A DNA stretch of 12,448 nucleotides from an uncultured Eubacterium sp. (GTDB lineage Bacteria > Bacillota > Clostridia > Eubacteriales > Eubacteriaceae), in NCBI GenBank assembly GCA_902784045.1, contig CACZTE010000166.1, positions 1 through 12,448 on the forward strand. Direction: 5' to 3'. This document shows positions 6,677 to 12,448 of the stretch, one piece after another (the stretch's first letter is position 1; each line of letters opens with the position of its first letter). The position numbers and the translations under genes are program-made. The notes under the pieces are model-generated. The model was not told the DNA's origin. It ran no database searches and was given only the letters and a program-made list of their open reading frames with translations.

Positions 6677-7723
6677 TTATTCATCCAGCAGCCGGGAAAG
6701 TCCATCGGTATCATAGGCAAAGCGCATGGCAGTTTCCCGGGTAACGGCTCCTGACCTTACCAAAGATGCCAAATGCGCGGAAAGGGTATGCATGCCTTTA
6801 TCTCTTCCGGTCTGAAGAACGGAGGCAATCTGATGGGTTTGTCCCTCGCGGATCATGCTGCGCACGGCAGAGGTCGCCACCAATACTTCATGGGCCGGTG
6901 TTCTTCCCCCGCTTTTCATGGGAATCAGCCGCTGACAAAACACACCGCCGATGACAGTCGAAAGCTGTGTGCGGATTTGTCTTTGTCCTTCCGCCGGAAA
7001 GACGTCAACAATGCGTTCAATACTTTCCGCCGCGCTGGTTGTATGCAGCGTGGATAACACCAAATGACCGGTTTCAGCCGCGGTCAGAGCCGATTGTATC
7101 GTTTGGCGATCGCGCATTTCCCCTACCATAATTACATCAGGATCTTCTCTGAGGGCATCGATGAGCGCCGTAGCGAAGCCATCAGCGTCGGTGCCGATTT
7201 CCCTTTGATGCACAAGAGCATAGGGATGAGAAAGCAGATACTCCACCGGCTCTTCAATGGTGACAATGTGGCCGCCGTCCCGAGCGGCAATGGCGGAAAT
7301 CATGGCCGCGAGGGTCGTCGATTTTCCACTGCCGGTTGGCCCCGCAATAATCACAAGGCCCGAAGGCAGACGAGTAAGCTTTTTCAATATATCGGGAAGT
7401 CCTAACACGTCAAAAGCAGGCACGGTCATCGGCAATAATCGGATAGCTGCCGCTGTTCCGCTTTGGGTTCGGTATAGATGAACACGCAAACGGGTACTCT
7501 TCGACACGCTAAAACAGTAATCAAAAGAACCACCACGAGTGAGGGCGTCTTTAGCCGCGTCTGTCATCAGTTCGGCCATCGCCCGCGCCATGAGGTCCGG
7601 TTGATTGCGGACCGCAATAAATAGCCTGCCGTCTTTTCTGAAATGCGCATCGGGGACAGTAATGTGGATATCTGAACAGCCCTGCTTTTCAGCCTCGGCA
7701 ATCATTTGATTGATAACGGTCAT
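6677..7723 (-). CDS. pilT: PilT-type pilus retraction ATPase
   Basis: A hexameric ATPase of the type II/IV secretion family that powers type IV pilus retraction and twitching. The 348 residues match usual PilT length. Visible motifs are Walker A GPTGSGKST (128-136), the Asp box TIEEPVEY (155-162), Walker B in DPDVIMVGEMRD (194-205) and the His box ETGHLVLSTLHTT (217-229). The C-terminal SAVRSMIREG (285-294) corresponds to the AIRNLIRE motif of PilT. It lacks the long N-terminal domain and the zinc cysteines of the extension ATPase PilB. The ATG has a modest AAAGGG site. It lies 77 bases after the HD-domain gene and probably shares its promoter. No pilin, PilB, PilC or prepilin peptidase gene is in the window. 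Confidence 0.92.
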   Translation of the reverse strand: MTVINQMIAEAEKQGCSDIHITVPDAHFRKDGRLFIAVRNQPDLMARAMAELMTDAAKDALTRGGSFDYCFSVSKSTRLRVHLYRTQSGTAAAIRLLPMTVPAFDVLGLPDILKKLTRLPSGLVIIAGPTGSGKSTTLAAMISAIAARDGGHIVTIEEPVEYLLSHPYALVHQREIGTDADGFATALIDALREDPDVIMVGEMRDRQTIQSALTAAETGHLVLSTLHTTSAAESIERIVDVFPAEGQRQIRTQLSTVIGGVFCQRLIPMKSGGRTPAHEVLVATSAVRSMIREGQTHQIASVLQTGRDKGMHTLSAHLASLVRSGAVTRETAMRFAYDTDGLSRLLDE

Positions 7724-7800
7724 AATTTTTCCCTTTGATCATGCCATTTTGAATGTCATGCTTTTTTGCCGGCTTAAGGCTCACGGAAATAAGTATCCCG

Positions 7801-8289
7801 TCAAGATGTTCCGGAATTTTTTTGATGCGGATAACCGCGCTGACGCTGGACAGATCGCAAAAACACCTGTGCCCTTCGATATTTATCCAGACGCCTATAA
7901 TCATCCTCTGTCGGTTCCGGCAGACGGCCCAAATCCATATTATGATCAAGATCCGCCAGCTTAATGAGTGTCGCTTTGGCGTTCAATGCTACACGGTGAA
8001 TGTATTGATCATAAGATTCACCCGACCGACGTGTTAAGATTTTGACAATCTCAACAATTTCCACGTCAATTCCCGCATCCAACAGCGATTTGACTGTCAA
8101 TTCGCTGTCCTCCAACACATCGTGCAAAAGCGCTGCCGCGCGCAATTTCGGGTCGTGGAAGCTCTGAGCTACACGCAAGGGATGGCGAAAATAAGGCTGA
8201 CCCCCCTTATCAACCTGTCCGGCATGCGCCTTTTTTGCCAAAATATACGCTTTATCCCATTGATCACCGGTGTAAACACAGTCTTTCAT
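7801..8289 (-). CDS. HD-domain phosphohydrolase, SpoT/MESH1-like
   Basis: Small cytosolic metal-dependent hydrolase of 162 residues, made almost entirely of the HD fold found at the N-terminus of RelA/SpoT proteins. It shows RHPLRVA (35-41, His36), ALLHDVLED (53-61, His56 and Asp57) and KLADLDHNMDL (110-120). These are the metal-binding signatures of (p)ppGpp hydrolases. There is no synthetase, TGS or ACT domain, so if it acts on (p)ppGpp it can only degrade it. Members of this family also hydrolyse other nucleotides, so the substrate is not proven. The ATG has AAGGGGG five bases ahead. A strong promoter lies at 8410-8439, giving a leader of about 115 bases, and pilT follows in the same direction. 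Confidence 0.85.
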   Translation of the reverse strand: MKDCVYTGDQWDKAYILAKKAHAGQVDKGGQPYFRHPLRVAQSFHDPKLRAAALLHDVLEDSELTVKSLLDAGIDVEIVEIVKILTRRSGESYDQYIHRVALNAKATLIKLADLDHNMDLGRLPEPTEDDYRRLDKYRRAQVFLRSVQRQRGYPHQKNSGTS

Positions 8290-8409
8290 TTTATCCCCCT
8301 TTCCACATTTACACGTTTTCCGATGATTTCAAACCGTGCAAATCACTATCGTTTTGAAACGCTTTAAATTTAGATGTATGACGTTTTCTTTATTGTTTTC
8401 TTCAATTTG

Positions 8410-8439
8410 ATTATAGTACAATGACCTATTTCATTTCAA
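8410..8439 (-). promoter_or_regulatory. Promoter of the HD-pilT unit
   Basis: On the minus strand TTGAAA (8434-8439) and a perfect TATAAT (8410-8415) are 18 bases apart. It points leftward into the HD-domain gene and is divergent from the riboswitch promoter about 100 bases away. Confidence 0.7.
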
Positions 8440-8510
8440 AGCATTTACATCAAAAAACAGAATAATGTCACATTTTGAAAATTATTTAATTAATTTTCAT
8501 AAAAAGAGAC

Positions 8511-8539
8511 TTGAATCATTCAATGTATTTAGATATAAT
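8511..8539 (+). promoter_or_regulatory. Promoter of the cobalamin-riboswitch transcript
   Basis: TTGAAT (8511-8516) and a perfect TATAAT (8534-8539) have the ideal 17-base spacing. Transcription should begin near 8546, just before a GTGAGC/GCTCAC hairpin (8554-8568) that would cap the 5' end of the RNA. Confidence 0.8.
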
Positions 8540-8571
8540 AGCAAAAAATCAAAGTGAGCGTAGCTCACACA

Positions 8572-8774
8572 ATGCGTAGGGTGCCCGGGTTACGGCTCGG
8601 GAGAATAGGGAATCGGGTGAAAATCCTGAACGAACCCATCACTGTAAGCCGCATGCGATTGTGTTTTGATCACGCAATCCCCAAGACAAAGCATTTTTGC
8701 CACTGTTTTAAACATATTCAAAACGGGAAGGCGCTTTGTCCGCGGTAAGTCAGGAGACCTGCCTTACAACGCAT
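8572..8774 (+). ncRNA. Cobalamin (AdoCbl) riboswitch aptamer
   Basis: The RNA carries the diagnostic B12 box AAGTCAGGAGACCTGCC (8747-8763). It also has the conserved core: GAATAGGGAATC, then GGGTGAAAATCC, then CACTGTAAGCC (about 8601-8650). The closing stem P1 pairs ATGCGT (8572-8577) with ACGCAT (8769-8774). A peripheral arm pairs GACAAAGC with GCTTTGTC between them. Cobalamin riboswitches repress B12 synthesis or uptake genes when the coenzyme is abundant. The next intact genes on this strand are the hydrolase and cobT, starting about 790 bases downstream. Confidence 0.96.
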
Positions 8775-8836
8775 GGCTCTATGGATGACGGTAAAGTTCA
8801 TAGCCGAATCCCTTTTATTCGGCTATGAACTTTTTT
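8775..8836 (+). terminator. Riboswitch expression platform: intrinsic terminator and possible antiterminator
   Basis: A perfect 16-base-pair stem (8794-8809 with 8817-8832, loop 8810-8816) runs into a T tract at 8831-8836, a very strong terminator. Just after P1, GGCTCTATG (8775-8783) can pair, with a two-base bulge, with CATAGCC (8799-8805) in the terminator's 5' arm. That would make an antiterminator used when no cobalamin is bound. The terminator is clear; the antiterminator pairing is my inference. Confidence 0.9.
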
Positions 8837-8904
8837 GTTTGCCGAATCCGGACGAGTCGTTTTTTTATTTGCAAAAAAAGTGAAAATGACGGCCATCAAA
8901 AGGT

Positions 8905-9069
8905 ATGCCCAAAGCGCTTTTTTATATTGAACGCGGCGGTAATGGATCGCCAGATTACGGACAATCGTTCTCTTTTGTGAAAATGTCTTTCCCCCAAGAC
9001 TATGTACAAACAGTAGATATTACCGCCGCTTTTTTTCAACAAGAACGAAGCCCATCAGACGCAAAATAA
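8905..9069 (+). CDS. Unrecognised 54-codon frame after the riboswitch
   Basis: An ATG-to-TAA frame of 54 codons beginning MPKALFYIERGG. I do not recognise it, and it has no well-spaced ribosome site (AAAAGG lies only one base before the ATG). It could be a remnant of a former riboswitch-controlled gene, or chance. An 11-base inverted repeat, GCGGCGGTAAT (8933-8943) and ATTACCGCCGC (9019-9029) followed by seven T, lies within it. That suggests the region may work as RNA structure instead. Confidence 0.2.
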   Translation: MPKALFYIERGGNGSPDYGQSFSFVKMSFPQDYVQTVDITAAFFQQERSPSDAK

Positions 9070-9139
9070 GTCTCATAAACCCGAGTAAAAAGTTTTATCC
9101 CATTGTTTTAAACATTTTCATTCATGCAAGGAGGCCTTT

Positions 9140-9440
9140 ATGACAGTATTAAAACAGAAATGAGGAGGCATCATCTCCGATGCCATGCACTCGGCCGGGG
9201 TATACGAAGGCTTTAATCCCGAAGTGACCAGACAGGCTATCACAGAGGACAACATCGTTTTTTGGATCACTTCAGATTCGTTGCAGTCGACATAACAAAG
9301 TTTCCGCCGGTGTCAGGATGTATGAAGCGGCTGACGCCATCAACGGCAAAATAAGAAACGCTGTAGCGCTCAAATCCGGCCCCAACACCATAATGGAGTT
9401 GTCAGCCCGCGCAAGCAGAGGAAAAACTTATCATGATTGA
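9140..9440 (+). pseudogene. Decayed reading frame of unknown function
   Basis: A perfect ribosome site AAGGAGG (9128-9134) sits five bases before an ATG (9140), but the frame meets TGA after seven codons (MTVLKQK). The same frame then stays open to a TAA at 9293-9295, giving GGIISDAMHSAGVYEGFNPE and onward. From about 9291 the sense-like reading continues in the +1 frame (HNKVSAGVRMYEAADAINGK onward) to TGA at 9438-9440. One stop plus one frameshift in about 300 bases suggests a broken gene. I do not recognise the family. Its position after a cobalamin riboswitch suggests a former B12-related gene, which is inference. Alternatively the first seven codons are a leader peptide whose stop overlaps a second GGAGG (9164-9168). 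Confidence 0.5.
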
Positions 9441-9567
9441 GCATCAAATGTGATGAGCGAATGTGATTTCAAGGCGGCTTTCTGAAATAGCGCGAACACG
9501 TCACGTTATTTTCATGATATCATAGTCAATAAGCAACAAATCATCAATTGAAAGGAAACTGTCCTTT
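9441..9567 (+). promoter_or_regulatory. Region upstream of the hydrolase gene
   Basis: Contains a direct repeat of AATGTGAT (9447-9454 and 9460-9467, 13 bases apart) and a perfect palindrome ATGATATCAT (9514-9523). I find no convincing promoter hexamers. Just before the start codon AAAGGA (9551-9556) and TCCTTT (9562-9567) are complementary and could fold over the ribosome site. Confidence 0.35.
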
Positions 9568-10491
9568 ATGAAAATCCATTTTACCTATCCCTCCGCCGAC
9601 GGCCGTACGCTCATCCACGCCATTCGCTGGATACCCGATAACCAAAAGCCGGTCGGCATTCTGCAAATCGCACACGGTATGGTCGAATTTATCGATCGCT
9701 ATGATGAATTTGCCCGTTTTTTAAACCGGAAAGGCTATGTGGTTGTTGGTAACGACCATCTGGGCCACGGCGGATCTGTCGTCAGTCATCATGACCTCGG
9801 TCATTTCGGCGAAGTAGCCGGCTATAAAGTCCTTATCTCCGATATGCACACACTAAGACATCGTACCCGTTCCGATTATCCGGATTTGCCCTATTTTATG
9901 CTCGGTCACAGCATGGGCTCTTTTCTGCTTCAGGCCTATCTCCGACAATACGCAAAAGGTCTTGAGGGTGCCATCATCATGGGGACGGGACGCCACAATC
10001 CGGCAGTGCTTTTAGCCGGTCGCGTGATATCGAGAATCGTCGCTTTTTTAAAGGGCAAGCGCTATCGCAGCAAACTTTTAACCGGCATGGTTCTCGGTAG
10101 TTTTAACAAGTCTTTTGAGCCCGCGAGAACCCCCGTTGATTGGCTATCGAGAGATAGGGCTATCGTCGACGCTTACGCGTCCAACCCCCTCAATAATTTT
10201 CAGTTTTCAGCCTCTGCTTACAATCATATGTTTCACGCCTTTTCCATCGCTGAGTCACAGAAGACCATAAAAGCCATTCCCGAAAACCTTCCGATTCTAT
10301 TTATTTCGGGTTCAAAAGATCCCGTCGGCAATTTTGGAAAAGGCGTGCGCAAAGCTTACAGACAATACAAAAAACGCGGGATACGTGACTTAACCTTAAA
10401 ACTCGTAAGTCATGCCCGCCATGAAGTTTTAAACGAAACAGATCGCGATCAAACTTATCAATATATACTCAATTGGATGAAAGAGAGGTAA
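9568..10491 (+). CDS. Alpha/beta hydrolase, monoacylglycerol lipase/lysophospholipase-like
   Basis: A 307-residue serine hydrolase of the Hydrolase_4 (PldB-like) type that probably cleaves a lipid ester; the substrate is unknown. The nucleophile elbow GHSMG (113-117) gives Ser115. SGSKDPVGN (248-256) gives Asp251 and the late HARHEVLNE (282-290) gives His285, a complete triad in the expected order. AHGMVE (35-40) carries the oxyanion HG motif. There is no signal peptide or membrane segment, so it is probably cytosolic. The ATG follows AAAGGA at a rather long 11 bases; those bases pair with TCCTTT right before the ATG. Its stop is only five bases from the cobT start, so the two are co-transcribed, but no known B12 step needs this hydrolase. 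Confidence 0.88.
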   Translation: MKIHFTYPSADGRTLIHAIRWIPDNQKPVGILQIAHGMVEFIDRYDEFARFLNRKGYVVVGNDHLGHGGSVVSHHDLGHFGEVAGYKVLISDMHTLRHRTRSDYPDLPYFMLGHSMGSFLLQAYLRQYAKGLEGAIIMGTGRHNPAVLLAGRVISRIVAFLKGKRYRSKLLTGMVLGSFNKSFEPARTPVDWLSRDRAIVDAYASNPLNNFQFSASAYNHMFHAFSIAESQKTIKAIPENLPILFISGSKDPVGNFGKGVRKAYRQYKKRGIRDLTLKLVSHARHEVLNETDRDQTYQYILNWMKER

Positions 10492-10496
10492 TCATC

Positions 10497-11573
10497 ATGT
10501 CCAAATTAACCCTTGAAGAAACCGTCAAACGCATTGAACCCAAATCCAAAGAATGGGAAGAAAAAGCAGCAAAACACGTTGAAGCGCTAGCCATGCCACC
10601 CTGGGCGCTGGGTGATGTATGCCGATTAGGCGTTAAAATCGCCGGAATGCAGCGCACCGTCAATATTGACGTATCCAAAAAAATGATCTTCACCATGGCA
10701 GCAGATCACGGCGTCGCCGATGAAGGCGTCTCCGCTTTCCCTCAGGAAGTCACCGTTGAAATGATGCGCAATATCGCTTTGGGGGGCGCCGGTGTCAACG
10801 TCCTCGGCCGCGCAGCGGGTGTACAGGTTCGTCTTGTGGATATGGCTGTCAAAGAAGACTTTCCCGATCTTGTCGAAAAAGGCGTCATTGTTGACCATAA
10901 AATCACCCATTGCAGCGAAAACATGCGCAAAGGTCCTGCCATGACTCGTGAACAGGCTATCGCCGCGGTAGAAGCCGGCATTGACCTAGCCGATAAAGCC
11001 ATTAATATCGAGGGCGTCAAAATGCTCGGAACCGGCGAACTCGGCATCGGAAATACTACACCGGCCTCCGCTGTTGTCGCCGTGATGGGAGGCTATCCCA
11101 TCGAGGATATTACTGGTCGCGGCACCGGCGTGGACGATGACGGCCTTCGCAACAAAATCCAAGTCATTAAAGATGCCATCAAATTAAATCAACCTGATCC
11201 GAATGATGCCATTGATGTACTCTCTAAAGTCGGCGGATATGACATCGCGGGAATCGCCGGCACCATTTTGGGAGCTGCTGCCAACAAAACGCCTGTTGTC
11301 GTCGACGGCTTTATTTCCACAGCCGGGGCCTTAATCGCCAAAGGCATCTGCCCTGAAGCGGCCGACTACATGATTGCATCCCACAAATCCGAAGAACCGG
11401 GTCACGCCCTTATGTGGAAAACCCTGGAAATGAAACCCCTACTCGATTTGGGATTCCGTTTAGGCGAAGGCACCGGCGCTGCCGTCGCCATGCATATTTG
11501 TGAATGTTCAGCCCGCATCATGAACGACATGTTGACCTTCGAAGAAGCCGAAGTCACCAACGCGAATGCTTAA
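10497..11573 (+). CDS. cobT: Nicotinate-nucleotide--dimethylbenzimidazole phosphoribosyltransferase
   Basis: Transfers phosphoribose from nicotinate mononucleotide to 5,6-dimethylbenzimidazole or a similar base, activating the lower ligand for cobalamin assembly. Numbered from the chosen ATG (358 residues), it shows AADHGVADEGVSAFP (68-82), GELGIGNTTPASA (180-192) and RLGEGTGAA (321-329). In the last, Glu324 matches the catalytic glutamate (Glu317) of the Salmonella enzyme. The ATG at 10497 has GAGAGG eight bases ahead; an in-frame ATG at 10473 would overlap the hydrolase and lacks a site. It is the only cobalamin gene here, and is the plausible client of the upstream riboswitch. Other bases besides dimethylbenzimidazole may be used; the sequence does not settle this. 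Confidence 0.96.
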   Translation: MSKLTLEETVKRIEPKSKEWEEKAAKHVEALAMPPWALGDVCRLGVKIAGMQRTVNIDVSKKMIFTMAADHGVADEGVSAFPQEVTVEMMRNIALGGAGVNVLGRAAGVQVRLVDMAVKEDFPDLVEKGVIVDHKITHCSENMRKGPAMTREQAIAAVEAGIDLADKAINIEGVKMLGTGELGIGNTTPASAVVAVMGGYPIEDITGRGTGVDDDGLRNKIQVIKDAIKLNQPDPNDAIDVLSKVGGYDIAGIAGTILGAAANKTPVVVDGFISTAGALIAKGICPEAADYMIASHKSEEPGHALMWKTLEMKPLLDLGFRLGEGTGAAVAMHICECSARIMNDMLTFEEAEVTNANA

Positions 11574-11588
11574 AAATGATTCTATGTC

Positions 11589-11626
11589 AAGCGGAAGCGT
11601 ATTTCTTGAGGAAATCGCTTCCGCTT
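11589..11626 (+). terminator. Hairpin after cobT, probable terminator
   Basis: AAGCGGAAGCG (11589-11599) pairs perfectly with CGCTTCCGCTT (11616-11626). The stem extends inward by ATTTC/GAAAT past one bulged T. It begins 15 bases after the cobT stop. The following bases are only mildly T-rich, so it may be a weak or factor-assisted terminator, or a 3'-end stabiliser. Confidence 0.6.
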
Positions 11627-12136
11627 ATTGATTGTCGGAATCATTATCTGCCGCAATTGACAGTGGTATTTTTCATTAAGAATAAACAGCCACTGGGCTC
11701 AGCTCGGTGTAGCCCGCGAATGAAGATGTTTTATAGTGTTTTCTAGCGCTTAAATAACATGGGTTTGTGGCTTGCTATGAAAAATATGCGATAAGACGCA
11801 TCCCATTCATCAAATTGTTTGACCACAAGATCGCTTGTGAACAGATGAAAAACATCTTATGGCGAAAAGCACTCAAATCCGCGTTGATCACCCTGCCGCA
11901 TCCTAAAGCACAAAGGTACGAGCAAAACCCGAACACATAAAGGGCTCCGAAAGGAATAGCGGTATGAATAATATATCCCTTAGAAGAATTCATTTTCAAA
12001 TTAAATCTGCACCATCACTGGTACAATAAAAAAGAAACAGGAAATCGTTAAGATATAAAATATCTGCATTTCATAGAGTTCAGGCGTTCTCTCAGTTTAG
12101 CCCACTAGACTGTTATGGAAATTTTTTCACCCTCAC
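11627..12136. other. Intergenic region without a supported gene
   Basis: About 500 bases with no convincing coding sequence. A minus-strand frame of roughly 70 codons (start 11993, end 11775) has hydrophobic stretches but no ribosome site and no family I recognise. A plus-strand TTGACA (11657-11662) with a weak GAATAA 17 bases on resembles a promoter but leads into no gene. A small AGATAT/ATATCT inverted repeat lies at 12051-12065. The region may be decayed sequence. Confidence 0.4.
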
Positions 12137-12448
12137 TTATTCTTTAGCTGTTTTTTGCGTCCGAAATGCCCATAGTTTGTTTAAAAGATAATTAATAGGC
12201 ACACTGACAATAAGTGTAATGAGAGGAGCAATCATTTTATGAATATGAAAAATATCAATCCACACATACGCAAGTATATTATTTAAGATCAATCCGGTAA
12301 AAGCGTATGTCATATATGTTTTAAACAACGCGGATAATATATTACGTTTTTCCCCTTCCTTAACTTTAAAAACATATTTATTATTCCAATAAAATGACCA
12401 TAAAACACTCAGAATAAACGAAACGACATTTCCAACTAAATAATCATA
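12137..12448 (-). CDS. GtrA-family membrane protein, N-terminus outside the window
   Basis: The minus-strand frame stays open from the window edge to TAA at 12137-12139, showing 103 residues. GtrA-family proteins are small polytopic membrane proteins, some thought to flip polyprenyl-linked sugars for cell-surface polysaccharide. The visible part has YLVGNVVNFILSVLWSFYWN at its start, a classic GtrA helix and FxWN region, then a KYVFK stretch. Two more hydrophobic segments follow, and it ends with NYLLNKLWAFR, which repeats the family's N-x-x-W-x-F pattern. An internal TTG at 12328 is not the true start, because the homology continues upstream of it to the edge. About 20-40 N-terminal residues, probably one helix, are missing. 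The neighbour it serves lies beyond the window. Confidence 0.85.
   Translation of the reverse strand, partial: YDYLVGNVVSFILSVLWSFYWNNKYVFKVKEGEKRNILSALFKTYMTYAFTGLILNNILAYVWIDIFHIHKMIAPLITLIVSVPINYLLNKLWAFRTQKTAKE

Noticed and set aside
7689..7949. Possible frameshift or continuation of the HD gene in another frame
   Set aside because: The HD protein ends normally after the last conserved motif, and the alternative frame has no family features.
9161..9163. Selenocysteine codon in a new selenoprotein
   Set aside because: The nearby hairpin does not have the spacing or loop G of a bacterial SECIS, and a further frameshift follows, so decay is simpler.
11775..11993. Hydrophobic minus-strand frame of about 70 codons downstream of cobT
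   Set aside because: No ribosome site, no recognisable motifs and no operon context; kept only as a note in the intergenic entry.
12137..12328. A 63-codon gene starting at the TTG at 12328
   Set aside because: GtrA-family features continue in frame upstream to the window edge, so this is an internal codon of a larger gene.
1..12448. CRISPR array, tRNA, rRNA, insertion sequence or prophage genes
   Set aside because: Scanned by eye on both strands; no regularly spaced repeats, cloverleaf genes, transposase or integrase motifs were seen.

Overview
The window looks like a piece of a Bacillota (Firmicutes) chromosome of medium GC content. The evidence is strong AGGAGG-type ribosome sites, sigma-A-type promoters, a leader terminator before pyrG, a PTS-dependent dihydroxyacetone kinase with a one-domain DhaM, and a classic cobalamin riboswitch. 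A pilT gene together with cobT would fit a didermic Firmicute (Negativicutes), but that placement is inference. I see no transposase, integrase, CRISPR array, tRNA or rRNA.

Layout. Bases 1-201 hold five same-strand DnaA boxes, two of them perfect, beside an AT-rich tract: an origin-like or DnaA-titrating region. Then, all on the minus strand: pyrG (CTP synthase) with a promoter and a terminator-like leader hairpin; a ClC-type chloride transporter with a C-terminal RCK_C/TrkA-C domain; a dhaM-dhaK-dhaL operon ended by a strong terminator, with structured RNA between its genes; and a two-gene unit in which a small HD-domain (SpoT-type) hydrolase precedes pilT. Transcription diverges near 8,420-8,530. 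To the right on the plus strand come a promoter, a cobalamin riboswitch with an intrinsic terminator, about 700 bases of apparently decayed coding sequence, then an alpha/beta hydrolase gene followed 5 bases later by cobT. A hairpin follows cobT, then about 550 bases with no convincing gene, and finally a GtrA-family membrane protein on the minus strand whose N-terminus lies beyond the window.

How it fits together. DhaM, DhaK and DhaL form one machine that phosphorylates dihydroxyacetone using phosphate passed from the PTS. The cobalamin riboswitch fits the lower-ligand pathway gene cobT, but the two are separated by a hydrolase gene and a broken reading frame. The riboswitch may therefore have lost its original first target, or may still control a long leader. 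The pyrG leader hairpin suggests transcription attenuation, although the poly-G start known from Bacillus is not evident.

Most of the window is ordinary housekeeping and accessory metabolism. I did not find a convincing wholly new system. The parts most worth a second look are the DnaA-box cluster, the riboswitch followed by a decayed gene, and the RNA structures inside the dha operon.
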